DNA of 64,000 nucleotides from Clusia tigrina (taxonomy: Eukaryota > Arthropoda > Insecta > Diptera > Clusiidae). Under the pieces are notes generated by a model. It searched no databases and had not been told where the DNA came from. It worked only from the letters and a program-made list of their open reading frames with translations. The stretch spans positions 1,240,001-1,304,000 of the forward strand of contig CAKKTE020000605.1 of the NCBI GenBank assembly GCA_920105625.2. Reading direction: 5' to 3'. Shown here piece after piece: positions 21,535 through 33,215 of this stretch. A program made the position numbers and the translations under genes. Numbering within the stretch: the first letter of the stretch is position 1; the number at the start of each line of letters is the position of its first letter.

Positions 21535-23218
21535 GCACTCTTAAAGTGCTACAGCCGAACTTGCACCATGCTAAAGGAGCATCGGCCACCCTGTGCAAAA
21601 GATTCGCCGCCGAAGACCTATCCATGGCCTTAATACAAGAGCCATGGACAATTGGCGGCCAAATCAAAGGTCTTTCAAACAAGGGATGCAAGTTGGTTTA
21701 TTATCACTGTTCGCGGCCCAGAGCGGCGATCATGATTGATTATAATACTAACTATTTTCTCATTTCAGAATTCACTAGTCAAGATCTAGAAGCCATCCTT
21801 GTTGAAGTCTCAACAGAGAAGGGAACGCAGGAAATTGTTTGTGCGTCCGCCTACTTTCCAAGTGACTCCAATATTATACCTCCCGTGGAGGTGTAGGGGC
21901 TTATTGGGCACTGCCAAGGTAACAATCTGCAGTACGTGATTGGCTGCGATGCAAACGCGCATCATCATGTCTGGGGAAGCTCGGACATCAACAACAGGGG
22001 TGAGTCTCTCTTAAGTTTTCTCTTAAGCAAAAACACAAACATTTGTAATAAGGGGGCAAGACCAACCTTTATTAACCCGGTTAGAGAAGAGGTACGAGAT
22101 CTAACTCTAACCAGTCCTTACATCGCCAATTTTGTCAGAAATTGGCATGTATCTGACGAGCCCTCTCTGCCAGATCACTTGCATATAAGATTCGACCTAC
22201 CAGGTGAATCTGAATTAAAAAATGAAGTCTTCAATCCAAAAAAAACAAATTGGAGACTACATAGAGAATTATTAGAATCAAGATCCGACTCGCTGCCTAC
22301 AATTATAAGTTCTGTTGGTGAACTCGAGGAGGCGGTGTATCGACTAAACGATATAATAATCTCAGCATATCATGAAAGCACTGTGGTCAAAACTTACAAT
22401 GTGACTCGCAAGGTCCCATGGTGGAATGACAAGCTTGCAGATATGCGTACAAAGATAAGAAAACTATTCAATCGTTGTAAACGCAGGAAGGTGTGGGACG
22501 ACTATAGGGTCGCCCTGACAAATTACAACAAAGAACTAAGAAGATCCAAGCGTGAGTCTTGGAGGAAATTTTGCGAAAGCATAGTCGAAACGCCAGAGAG
22601 CGCTAGACTCCATAAAGCTTTACGCAAAGAACACTCGAACGGTGTTGCAACTTTAAGAAGACCAGATGGGTCTTATACAATGAAGAGGAGGGACACTTTA
22701 GAATACCTGCTTCAAGTGCACTTCCCGGGGTCAACTAGAGTGTCAATGACACTGGATCAGCCGTCATGCGACCAATGGGCCGTATTAGATAAAAGATCCT
22801 GGAGTTTGTCTGGAGTAATATTTACCCCAGACAAGGTTAAATGGGCTGTTGGGTCCTTTAAACCATTCAAGAGGTGAGGATAACAGTTTTCCAGCCCTCT
22901 TGATAAGAGGACAGGATATAATGCTTGAATCACTTGTTGATATTTTTAAAAACAGTTTCAGCAGGGAGTACATACCATCCATATGGCGTAAAGCCAATGT
23001 GGTATTTATTCCAAAATTGGGGAAGAGGTCCAGCGAACTGCCTAAATCTTGCAGACCTATCAGTTTCACGTCGTTTCTTCTAAAAACTATGGAAAGATTG
23101 GTGGATCTACGTATTAGAGAAACGCTAGACAGAACAACACCTCTGCACCAATCTCAGTTTGCATATAATAGGGGAAAATCCACGGAGGGAGCTTTTCATT
23201 ACATTGTAACAAAGATAG
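21531..23218 (+). pseudogene. ORF2 of outer LOA-type element, 5' half (endonuclease to RT fingers)
   Basis: The frame starts at ATG 21531 with the AP endonuclease (LKVLQPNLHHAKGA, ALIQEPWTIGG, then GCDANAHHHVWGSSDINNRG and LPDHLHIRFD). One in-frame TAG interrupts it at 21892-21894. A basic linker follows (VPWWNDKLADMRTKIRKLFN). A frameshift near 22870 precedes the first RT blocks (VFIPKLGKRSSELPKSCRPI, FLLKTMERLVD). The coding reaches YIVTKI exactly at the AAAGATAG duplication (23211-23218), where the inner element is inserted. It resumes in the same frame at 28163. Not functional. Confidence 0.85.
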
Positions 23219-23710
23219 CTCCTACGATGGGTAGTCACCTTGTTGCGGTGTAGGGGCTTACTGTGTGCTGGAACATGGCACATGAAAGACGGTGACATGG
23301 TCCAGTTACGCAAACTAAGAACTACCTTCAACGCACAGGTTGAAAGTAGTTTTCTACGATTCCTGCTCAGTCGTTAAGGCTAGTTAGTAGTCGTACTGGC
23401 CAATATCGAACGTCTCACTGAGACCGCCGGATCGCCTAGACACTAACAATTGGTCAGCCCTTCGGGGAAGTGCGGCAATTCCTTTACATACCAATGGCTC
23501 ACTTTCAGTACGGTCATGTCTCTGCTGGACTTGGGTCGCCGATTTGCCAGCTATGCTATATGGAACAGCTATGCCAGTGAGCTTGCTTGACGGGTAGAGT
23601 CAAGCTTAATAGCGAACTCCGTACGAGGTCCGGCGAACCTACGGTTTTAATTAGCCTTACCACGGCGCCCGTGAGTGACCAAAACGCAAAAGAAAATTTA
23701 AGAAAAATAT

Positions 23711-25170
23711 ATGGAAAACTTAAGCCTATATGAAAAAAAAATGGACTGCACACCTTCAAATGTGCATAGTGTGGCTACAATGAGCCAACAGCCATCATTG
23801 GCCGAGGGGGCATCTGGTCCCATCGACAATGAAAGCATGGAGCACGACCTGTTGGGGGGGGGCACCCGGCCCCTTAACCGACAGGCCGGATGAGATGGAC
23901 ATCCAACTTAGCCAGGAATCGGCTGGGGTGTCTATCTCCTCGGAACAGGAGAGAAATCTTCTTGAACCTGCTCCAGAGAAGATTCCAAAACTTAGGGTGA
24001 AGCTAGGGGCGCTGGACGTAAACGTTTTAAGGCTTTGCTTGCCAGGGGCTTATCGCTGAAAACAGCTCGGTCCTTGGCGGCAAATCCAGCAAACGTGTCT
24101 GCGCGATGGACCCCTAAAAGATCCCGTTCAGATGGCTCCACGCCGACATCGAACTCCAGGCCGACAAAGCGGTTTGCACAAGAGGGCAACAAAAACATTG
24201 ATAAAATGTCAATAGTGCCCCCAGTGTGTGGTGAGATGAAGGAGGTGGAGACCTTACTTGGGGGCGAACCTGGTCCCAGTAAGAGGGTGGCTAGTGTCTC
24301 TGAAAGACATGGCGTGCAGGGCGCCTCCTTGGGGGTCCCCTGCTCAAAGCCTACTCTAGCGGAGACAGTCTGCTCCAAAAGGATAGGGGTTATACCTAGC
24401 AATTTCCCGGAGGGCATATGGTCCACTGAAGAAATTGGGAAGGTACAACGGTGTATTCTTGACAAGATGTTCGAGACTCGTGGGGGCCCAGTGAAGCCAC
24501 ACTTTGCAGTCTGTAGTTTCAAGCCTGGATGGTTGACGATCAACTGTCTGGACGACGAAACCGTAGCCTGGGCTGAAGAAAGGATACCAGCCATGAAGCC
24601 ATGGGAGGGGGCTGTGTTGAAGGTGGTGGACGAGGCAAAAGTGCCAAAGGCCAAGATCTTCGTTGGCTACTTTCCCGGCTCGGTATCTTGGCAAAATGAC
24701 CGAATTTTGGGGCAAGTGGAGTCGCAGAATTCGGGCATTAGTGTCAGCGAGTGGCGGGTGCTCCATCGCCTACAAAAGGTGACCAGGTCGAGCTGGCAAT
24801 TGCTCTGGACCCCATCTCGTCTGAAAGGGTTGACACACTGGGTAACAAGGTCTACTATGGCTTTGGCAGTGCCCAGCTCCGACCTAGACTGAAGGGGAAC
24901 AGGGCAAAACCTGCTGTTGGTGTTGAAGAGCAACCAACAACATCTGTTGCAGCGCGGGCAAAGCAGAGTAGCCAGAAGCCGAAAACGGGGCCCATTTTCA
25001 CAAAGCCAGTACCGAGAGCGGAGAGAGGCAACACACGTGTCCAACGTCCAAAACCATCTGCTCTCTCTGGTAGGCTCAGGAGAGAAAAGACCCGGAGGCT
25101 GCGGAAACTTTGCGGAGCACAAAGGGTGGTAAGATCCGCAAGGATCGGTCTGGGAAATAATGTCCCAGGC
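23711..25170 (+). pseudogene. ORF1 of inner LOA-type element (DUF4780-like)
   Basis: ATG at 23711 begins ENLSLYEKKMDCTPSNVHSV. A frameshift falls in a run of G near 23855, another near 24050 and another near 24750. The conserved fold is clear: IGVIPSNFPEGIWSTEEIGK, FKPGWLTINCLDDETVAWAE, VLKVVDEAKVPKAKIFVGYF and, in the next frame, VYYGFGSAQLRPRLKG. A Lys/Arg/Pro-rich tail follows. The order matches the outer element's ORF1. Likely an RNA-binding gag-like protein originally. Confidence 0.75.
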
Positions 25171-25194
25171 CCCATCACGAACGCAAAACTCTTG

Positions 25195-28094
25195 GAAGCA
25201 GCTTCACTGTCTGCAAATAAATCTCCACAGGGCTATAGCAGCCTCTTACAGGCTCAATGCCTTGGTGGAACACCAGTGTCTGGACTTCGTAGCCATAAAT
25301 TAAATAATATAATAATCGAGGCTTTTGAAAGTAGTTGCAATTTAGTTGTGAAGAAACGTTCTAGGAACGTACCCTGGTGGAGCGGGGAGCTAAATGTTTT
25401 GCGCAAAAAAGCCCGTCAACTCTTTAATAGAGCCAAGTCTAATGGTGACTGGGCATCTTATAGAAGTGCCTTAACGGCCTATAATAATGAGTTGAGAAGA
25501 TCTAAGAGAGACTCATGGAAAAAGTACTGTGAGGAGATTGAAACCCTCCCAGCAGCTACCCGACTCCAGAAATCACTCAATAAAGATCACTCAAACGGCC
25601 TTTCTACACTCAAGAAGCCTGACGGAAATTTTACGGAGAGCCTGGAAGAGACGGGACAGCTTTTGTTGGACACTCACTTTCCAGGCTGTGCCACTAGCGG
25701 AGAGGATAGTTAAATCATCGAGAATACTCGTTTCTTGATGCCTACACGGAGGGAACTCTCACTGGCTCGCAGAATCTTCACCGTCAATAAAACCAAATGG
25801 GCTATCTCCACTTTTAGACCATTCAAATCGCCAGGTGTCGATAATATACAACCGTGCCTACTTCGGCAAGGTGTTGATGTATTAGCACCTGTGCTAACAA
25901 ACATTTTCAGGATAAGCCTGGAACTAGGCATAGTGCCTAAACCTTGGACGAAGGCTAGGGTGGCTTTCATACCGAAAGCAGGCAAAAAGGCGGACCACAC
26001 GCCAAAAGCCTATCGGCCCATTAGCCTAACGTCATTCCTGCTAAAAGTTATGGAAAAAATTCTGGACCAATATATCAGGGAAACTTATCTTAAAGATTCT
26101 CCTCTTCATATTGAACAATACGCTTACCAATCAGGCAAATCGACTGAGACAGCCATACATAGCTTAACGAGCAAAATTGAAAAGGTGTTTGAGGGTAAAG
26201 AAATATCTCTCTGTACATCGGTTGACATTACGGGGGCTTTTGACAATACTACTTTCAGATTGAGGAGGGGATGAACAGGAAAGGTATACAAAGACTGATC
26301 ATAACATGGGTTCTCAATATGCTGAAAAACAGAACGACAATCTTTGAAACAGGGACAGCAAATCAAATTGTCAGGTCAACCAAAGGATGTCCTCAGGGGG
26401 CGTCCTATCGCCACTCCTATGGTTATTGGTTATCGACGAGCTCTTACAAACTCTCAATGACCTCGGATACGAAGTTCAGGGCTTTGCGGATGATTTGGTA
26501 ATTATGGTCAGAGGCAAGTTTGACTCTACCATAACAGATCGCATGCAACTAGCTCTTGACATCACTCAAAACTGGTGTCAGGAGAAAGGCCTATCGATAA
26601 ATCCGAATAAAACAAACGTGGTACCCTTCACCAAGAGAAGGAAACTGAATCTGGGGACCTTAAGTTTAGGGACCACAAACTTAACAATGTCCAATGAAAT
26701 GAAATATCTGGGAGTAATCCTGGACAAAACTCTAACTTGGAAAAACCACTTATCATACATAACTAGTAAAGCCTTAAGAGCAACCTATGCTTGCCAGAGG
26801 TTGTACGGTAAAACATGGGGACTACAGCCAAAAATTATGGCGTGGTCATATAAAACAATAATAGTACCAATGATTACTTATACGTCGTTGGTATGGTGGC
26901 CAAAAGTAAACCAAACAAGAGCTCAGATGACTCTTTAACAAGATTCACCGTATAGCCTGTTTGAGTGTGACGGGAGCAATAATAACGTGCCCCACACTAG
27001 CTTTGGGAGTGATCACTGGACTGACTCCTCTACACCTTGTAGTTAAAAGGATGGCGGCCAGCGCGGCCCTAAGGCTACCTAATCTAGCCCATTTTAAAGA
27101 AGGCAACCTTTCGGGGCACGCAAAGATTCTGGACACTGTCTGGAATTCTCCGTGCCTCACGGTCTTCGACAAAATGGACAGAAAATTAGACTTCTCAAAG
27201 CAATTCAAAGTGGTCATCAGTGGCCGTTCAGCTTGGAGAAACAAGGAAATAATAATAAAACAGGACTCTCAGTTATGGTATACAGATGGGTCCAAAATGG
27301 AAGATGGCAGTGCAGGAGCTGGACTTGTAGGGCCAAATTTCCAAAAAGCAATTGCAATGGGAAAAACAGCTTCCATTTTTCAGGCGGAGGTCCACGCTTT
27401 AGAGTTATGTGCTAGAGAATGTCTACGCAGGGGTACACGCAACACCAAAATATGCATACTCTCAGATAGCCAGGCAGCTCTAAAATCATTAATTAACTTC
27501 TCATTCCAATGAAAGCTGGTCTGGGAATGCTGTAAACTTCTCAATACCTTAGCAGCGAGAAACTCTGTTACGCTAATGTGGGTAACGGGACACGAGGGAC
27601 ATGAGGGCAACGAAATGGCAGATTCTTTAGCAAAAAAGGGTGCAGACACTGCCTTTATAGGCCCAGAACCCTTCTGTGGGGTAAACAGTAGCTTCACAAA
27701 TAACTTGTTGTGCGAACAGGAAAAACGAGGTCTGCTAAACTACTGGAGAGCCCAAAAAGGCATGCGGCAGTCGAGACTACTCATTGATCCTGAACACATC
27801 AGGGTAGATGCTTCTTTAAACGTCAGCAGAAATGACATCAAACTCTACACTGAACTTTTAACAGGACACTGTAGACTAAATTACCATCTGAAAAAAATAG
27901 GCGTGGTAGAAGACGATTCCTGTCGACTCTGTCAAGAGGAGCAGGAAACGGCAGAACACATTCTATGCACTAGCCCAGCGGTGGCAAGACGCAGACATAA
28001 TTACCTAGGCAGTGGGTTCATATCTCCAAATCACCTAGTTAAAATTAAGCCCACAGCAGTTACGAGATTTATAAACAGTCTAGGATTGTTTTAG
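25195..28094 (+). pseudogene. ORF2 of inner LOA-type element: RT, RNase H, C-terminal zinc block
   Basis: Only the first about 30 codons of the endonuclease remain (LHRAIAASYRLNALVEHQCL, about 25215-25290). The sequence then jumps to the post-endonuclease linker (VPWWSGELNVLRKKARQLFN). RT follows in three frames: KARVAFIPKAGKK, motif A SVDITGAFDNT, GCPQG..GGVLSPLLW, the catalytic GFADDLVIMV, and the thumb KYLGVILDKTLTWKNHL. RNase H shows YTDGSKMEDGSAGAG, IFQAEVHALEL, LSDSQAALKSL and, after a TGA at 27510, WVTGHEGHEGNEMADSLAKK. The C-terminal block is CRLCQEEQETAEHILC. Frameshifts lie near 26270 and 26390. Confidence 0.85.
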
Positions 28095-28162
28095 TTGGGT
28101 ACGAGGCTGCACAATAGATCTTTTAGGTCGCGGTGTTCTTTTAGCCTGTTAATAATAATAAT

Positions 28163-29982
28163 AAAGATAGAGAAAGCTCAATATTCCAAGGAAATTGCTT
28201 TAGGTGCATTCTTAGATGTCGAGGGCGCCTTTGATAATACCGGTTCCGGCTCTATAGAGGGGGCTATGCTCTGCAAAAATATCGAAAAACCGACTGTTGG
28301 GTGGGTTAAAACGATATTAAAAAGCAGAGAAATTAGCTCATCTCTTGGAGACGAGGCCGTATTAGTCAAGGCAATGAAAGGCTGTCCCCAAGGCGGTGTG
28401 TTGTCACCCTTTATATGGTCTTTAGTTATTGACGATCTCTTTTTCAAACTACTTGACTCAAAAATGATACACTGGATGTACATATGTAATGATGATTAGA
28501 ATAATCATTACCTATGCATCCCTTGTGTGGTGGCCCAAGACAACAAAAGAATCTGGTAAGAAAATACTTACAAGATGTCAAAGGCAGGCTTGCGTAGCAA
28601 TCACCGGTGCCATGCGAAACTGCCCAACCGCTGCTATTGAGGCCATAATCGACACTATCCCCACTTCACGCATTCGTGAAAAAATGTGCTGCTAGAAGCG
28701 CATTAAAGATGAAGATCTTGTCTAGACAAGAACCTTATGACTATGGTCATTTCAATATTAATATAAATATAACATAATCTGCTCAATAACGGACTATATG
28801 ATTCCAAAACAACAGTTTGATCGCAATTTTGAGATTATTATCTCAGACCGTGATGAATGGGACATAGGAGGACCTTGGGTCGACCCTAGAAGTCTAGAAT
28901 GGTTCAGACGGTTCAAAAACAAACACCGGAGTCGGTGCAGGGGTCTATGGACCAAATACCAAAATCTCAGAACCAACGGGCAGGTGGCCTAGAGTCTTCC
29001 AGGCTGAAATTCAAGCAATCTCAATATGTGCGAGGACAAATCTGAAAACGGGTATCAAGGGCGCACACATAGCTATCTATTCAGATAGTCAAGCTGCATT
29101 ACAGGCATTAGCTTCATATTCTTTAGAATCGAAACTGGTGGAAGAATGCTTCAACAACCTACAATCTCTAGGGGCAACAAATAAGGTTCCAATTTGCTGG
29201 GTCCCGGGTCACTCGGGGATTGAAGGCAACGAAATTGCCGACGAGCTGGCTAGGGCCGATTCCGCAGCAAGCCTCATAGGTCCGGAGCCATACTGTGGTA
29301 TCAACTGGGCGGAGGCTAAATCTATGGTAGATAACAGGGAACATAGTCTCAGACTGTCACACTGGGAAGGGTTAGAGGGGCTTCGCCAAGCCAAAAGACT
29401 GGTAAGGCCATTCACCTACAATAAAGAATTGCGCAATATGTGCAAAGCAGACATAGGAAATATAGTAGGTTTTCTATCAGGTCATTATTAACTGAAATAT
29501 CACCTGACTAGAATCCACATTCTTGCTGATACGGAGTGCCGGCTCTGTCTAGAAGAAGATGAAACCACGGAACACATACTGTGCGACTGCATTGCGTTGG
29601 CAAGAACCAGAATGAATATATTCCACCGCGACCAGTTGGCTCTGGAGGAATTAAAGAATGCTCCGGTTATGGACATTCTCAAATTCATCCATAAAGCGGA
29701 AAAGATAATGAAAGAACATGACTTTCAGCTACTTCCTTTCTCTAGAGAAGGAACATCTAGGTAGAAAAGAAATTGAAAAATTATTGTGACGATTTGACAT
29801 CACCAAACCGACGAAATGCTATGGCATTACGGAAGAAACGCCGGTACTAAACCTATAGGGCATTGTAGATCGGACAATTGTGATCACATGGATCATAGAT
29901 GGCAAATGTAGTATGACACAAAAGATCTTTTAGGTCGCAGTGTCGGCCATTGGGCAAACTACTAAAGCTAAATTATTATAAT
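28163..29982 (+). pseudogene. ORF2 of outer LOA-type element, 3' half (RT motif A to end) and 3'UTR
   Basis: It resumes in frame from the duplicated AAAGATAG with KIEKAQYSKEIALGAFLDVE, then GAFDNT and CPQGGVLSPFIWSLVIDDL. A deletion near 28490 removes the catalytic box and part of the thumb (ICND joins IRIIITYASLVWWPK). A decayed RNase H follows (YSDSQAALQAL, CWVPGHSGIEGNEIADELAR), then the C-terminal CRLCLEEDETTEHILC (about 29540), ending near 29765. The 3'UTR runs to 29982. With the RT active-site box absent it cannot be autonomous. Confidence 0.82.
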
Positions 29983-31516
29983 TAGTGCAGTTTGTACTAA
30001 GCTTGAGCTTTAGCGATTTCTTCCTTAGCTTTGATTCTGATCTCGTCGCGTTCATTTGCAAAAATCGCCGCTGTTTCTACTTCAATCATCTTGATCTTCG
30101 TTCCAAACATTAGTTCGAATGGCGTATATTTTGTTGATTTGCTGACTGTGTTGTTAACTACGTTTTGCACTTTATGGACATATTTGTACCAAGACTCTGG
30201 CCGATCAGCTGACAATTTCGAGATTACATTAATTATAACTCTACTAAGCCGTTCAAATTTGCCGTTTCCTCTTGCCACGCCTGTTGTGATTAAAACGTGC
30301 TCAATTGATTCGGCTTCACACCACTCTTTGAATGCCCTAGACGTAAATGCTGGCCCTCTGTCGCTGATTATTCGAAGTGGTGTTCCAAAAACATTAGTCC
30401 AATCCTATAGTTTTTTGATTGCTTATTCTGCCTACGTGGTTTTTGTAGGGTAAAGCCAAGTAAATTTCGCGAAACCGTCAATTGCTGCAAATATATATTT
30501 ATACATCTTCATTGTCGAGTCCATTGGCCCCAAATGATCCATATGTATGGTAAATAGTGGAGCGTCTCCTTTTTCAATAACTTTCAGATGACCCTCTTGT
30601 TTACCCAGCTTTTTATTAAACAGTATACATTTTACGCAATTTTGAATTACCGTTTCCACTTTTTTTCGCAGGTGTGGTATGTAATACTTCTGTTCCAAAG
30701 CGTTCATGGTTTTTACCGCCGCAAAATGTCCTTTTTCATGTTCGTTTTTGATGACATCGTTTTCCATTAACCGAGGTCCGGCCAAAAGCATTAAACCATT
30801 TACGTTTTTGAACAAGACGTTATTCTTCAGTACGTAGTCTTCATATTGTGTGAGCTCCAAATTTTTTCTGATCGCCATGAAATGTGCGTCTGTCGCTTGT
30901 GCTTTACGTAAGCGAGCACTTATTTCTTCGTCAATTAACGCTATACTTACTGGCGCTCTGCTCAGAGCGTCCACATGTCTCATAGAGGTACCTTTTCTGT
31001 GCTCAATCGTATAATGGAAGTCCTGTAGATAAATTATCCATCTTGTTATTGCTGGTGATAAGTCGCTTTTACTTGTAGCGCTTTTAAATGCTTGACAATC
31101 AGTTATTAATTTAAATTTCCTTCCTAGCAAATAATGCCTTAGTTTTTGTACCGCAAAATACGCGGCTTTAGTTTCCAGATAGAAACTATGAAGCTTGCTC
31201 TCTTCTTGTGTACACTTTTTACTCCAAAAATAAATCTGGTGTAACTTTTCGTCGAACTTCTGGAGTAAAATTGGTCCAAATCCATCTTTGCAGGCGTCAG
31301 TATGTAATTCTATTGGTGCTGTCGGGGAGAAAACTCTCAAAATCGGCTGTTTCGTGAGTTTATTCTTAATATCTTCAATCGCGTTTATTTCAGCTTGTGC
31401 TATTCGAATTTTGAGTTTTTTCTGAGCAGGTCTTTCAACGGTTACGTTATTATTGCGTAGTTTTCTACAAATTTACGGAAGTATCCTGTGAGTCCGAGGA
31501 GTGATTGCAGTTTCTT
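29983..31516 (-). pseudogene. Ty3/gypsy pol: RNase H and integrase (array unit A copy)
   Basis: On the minus strand from 31516: the end of RT (KKLQSLLGLTGYFRKFVENY), then RNase H (LHTDACKDGFGPILLQKF, ETKAAYFAVQKLRHYLLG, ITDCQAF). HRKGTSMRHVDALSRAP and the integrase HHCC finger (HEKGHFAAVKTMNALEQ...CVKC) come next. The core opens at IHMDHLGPMD, and the C-terminal part runs to EEIAKAQA (30001). Parts of the integrase core near 30430-30280 are frameshifted. The tail lies at 19522-19732, beyond the LOA insertion. An mdg1/412-like lineage is my best guess. Its upstream end joins a Helitron fragment. Confidence 0.82.
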
Positions 31517-32622
31517 AATGAATGCACCATGGCACACAAGCATTCTTTACAAGCCTTAAATCACACACTCAAAGATCTTAAAGGAAATGACAGACTTTTT
31601 GGAGGCGCTTTGGTTTTGTTTTCAGGCGATTTCAGGCAAACTCTACCTGTTATTGCATGTTCAACATACACTAAAGAAATTAATGCATGCTTGAAATCAT
31701 CCTTTTTATGGCGTAGCGTGCCTAAATTGAATTTGACAACAAATATGAGAGTCCAAATATTAAACGATCCATCAGCAACCCTATTTTCTGCTCAATTATT
31801 GAAAATTGGAAATGGAACTATGAATGTTAATCCATTAAGTCAAACACTCATATTACCAGAAGATTTCGGTAATCATATCACATCAAGAGACGATTTGATA
31901 GCCAAAGTTTTTCCAAATTTACACGACAATTACAACAATCATCATTGGTTAAGCGAAAGAGCAATATTGGCAGCCAAAAAAAGTAGATGTCGATGCAATC
32001 AATATCAAAATCCATGACATGCTTCCTATCGACTTGCTTTCTTTTAAATCCATTGATACAGTGGTCGACGAGAATGAAAGTGTCGATTATCCAACAGAGT
32101 TTTTAAATTCATTGGACTTACCAGGACTACCGCCACATATATTGAATTTAAAAATTGGTTCACCAATTATTCTATAAAGAAACCGAAACGCACCTCGATT
32201 ATGTAACGGTACCAGATTGGTAATAAAAAAAAATTATGGGCAACGTCTTCGAGGCAACCATTATCACCGGAAAATTTAAAGGAGAACTCGTTCTACTCCC
32301 ACGTATACCAATAATTCCAACAGATGCCCCCATTCAATTCAAACGATTGCAATTCCCAATTCGCTTAGCATTCGCCATAACGATCAACAATTCGCAAGGT
32401 CAAACGATGAGATTTTGCAGTTTAGATTTGGAAAATCCGTGTTTTTCACACGGCAATTGTATGTGGCCTCCTCAAGAGTTGGGAAGCAGCAAAATTTTTT
32501 TATTTATACACCAGCAAGGGAAACGAAAAACACTGTCAATACATTGGCATTTCAATGAACTATTTTTCTACAACAATTTTTTTGATTCAATTAAAATTAT
32601 TAATTTCATTCAATTTTTTTGA
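31505..32622 (+). pseudogene. Helitron Pif1-like helicase fragment, unit A
   Basis: An open frame to 32017 with NECTMAHKHSLQALNHTLKD (the Walker B-like DEC of Pif1 helicases, D changed to N). It continues FGGALVLFSGDFRQTLPVI, then LNLTTNMRV and WLSERAILAAKK. A frameshift follows, and the next frame continues with VDVDAINIKIHD and LPGLPPHILNLKIGSPIIL. After a stop the C-terminal block resumes (32236-32622, GKFKGELVLLPRIP, FAITINNSQGQTMRF). The N-terminal Rep domain and Walker A are missing because the fragment begins at the gypsy junction. Dead Helitron remnant. Confidence 0.85.
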
Positions 32623-32911
32623 TACAATTAAAATTATTAATTTCACATTTTACTTTCTTTTTGTACATTAAAATAAGTTAATGATTCTATTTTATAACAT
32701 TTTAATTTTTATTTTAATAAAGTTCAATTAAAATATAACATAAGTTTATTTTTTATTTAGGACCATTTCTCTAAGTATTCTTAATATAGGATTAAACTTT
32801 ATTTAAGACAATTTATTTAGGAATTCTTTATCATATTCACATAATGCCAAACCAAACAAAAACTAAAGGCAAAACCGCGTTTGCAGAGTTCAGTTAGTAT
32901 ATATATACAAG

Positions 32912-32916
<5 letters not shown>

Positions 32917-32969
<53 letters not shown>

Positions 32970-32972
32970 TAA

Positions 32973-33022
<50 letters not shown>
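32917..33022. repeat. (TA)n tract, unit A
   Basis: Interrupted TA dinucleotide repeat, about 106 bp. The array copies at 36479-36584 and 41432-41620 differ in length. Confidence 0.95.
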
Positions 33023-33027
<5 letters not shown>

Positions 33028-33047
33028 ATATGTGTATATACTCGTAT

Positions 33048-33153
33048 AAAATATTGTAAACGCAAATTTCCTGCCTGCAGCTCCGCGTGCCTTTTGCTAA
33101 ATGCGACATAAAATTGCAGCTGCTGCTGCGTAGTCCTTTGATTTCTCCTGGTT
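33048..33153. repeat. short dispersed repeat module, unit A
   Basis: AAAATATTGTAAACGC through GCAGCTGCTGCTGCGTAG to TTTGATTTCTCCTGG. It is present in units B (about 36610-36715) and D (about 41646-41751) and in reverse at 18522-18596, always beside (TA)n. This suggests one small element family that ends in or contains the microsatellite. Confidence 0.7.
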
Positions 33154-33215
33154 AATTTTTTATTGTTTATTTGTGATTAAAATGAATTATCAAATAAAAA
33201 AAAATTAATTAATTT

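Larger units (their letters stand above)
23219..28162 (+). mobile_element. LOA/I-type non-LTR retrotransposon (inner), with 8-bp TSD
   Basis: A 4944-bp insertion flanked by AAAGATAG (23211-23218 and 28163-28170). It has a 5'UTR (23219 to about 23700), ORF1, ORF2, and a 3' end in a (TAA)n tail (GTTAATAATAATAAT). It is related to but distinct from its host: both 3'UTRs share GATCTTTTAGGTCGC followed by (G/A)GTGT (about 28118 and 29922). Nearly all of the endonuclease has been deleted. Confidence 0.85.
19733..29982 (+). mobile_element. LOA/I-type non-LTR retrotransposon (outer), with 14-bp TSD
   Basis: Flanked by TAGTGCAGTTTGTA at 19719-19732 and 29983-29996. The outer element consists of 19733-23218 plus 28163-29982 (about 5.3 kb), because a related element is inserted in the middle. 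It has a 5'UTR (19733 to about 20100), ORF1, ORF2 with endonuclease, RT and RNase H, and a 3'UTR ending in an A/T-rich TAATTATTATAAT-like tail. The insertion is in the integrase region of a minus-strand gypsy element. RNase H and a C-terminal cysteine block suit the LOA/I group. Confidence 0.85.

Noticed and set aside
23254..23331. Possible end of the outer LOA element at the shared GGTGTAGGGGCTTA string (also at 21888)
   Set aside because: The AAAGATAG duplication at 23211-23218 and 28163-28170 defines the inner insertion better. The shared string is probably chance.
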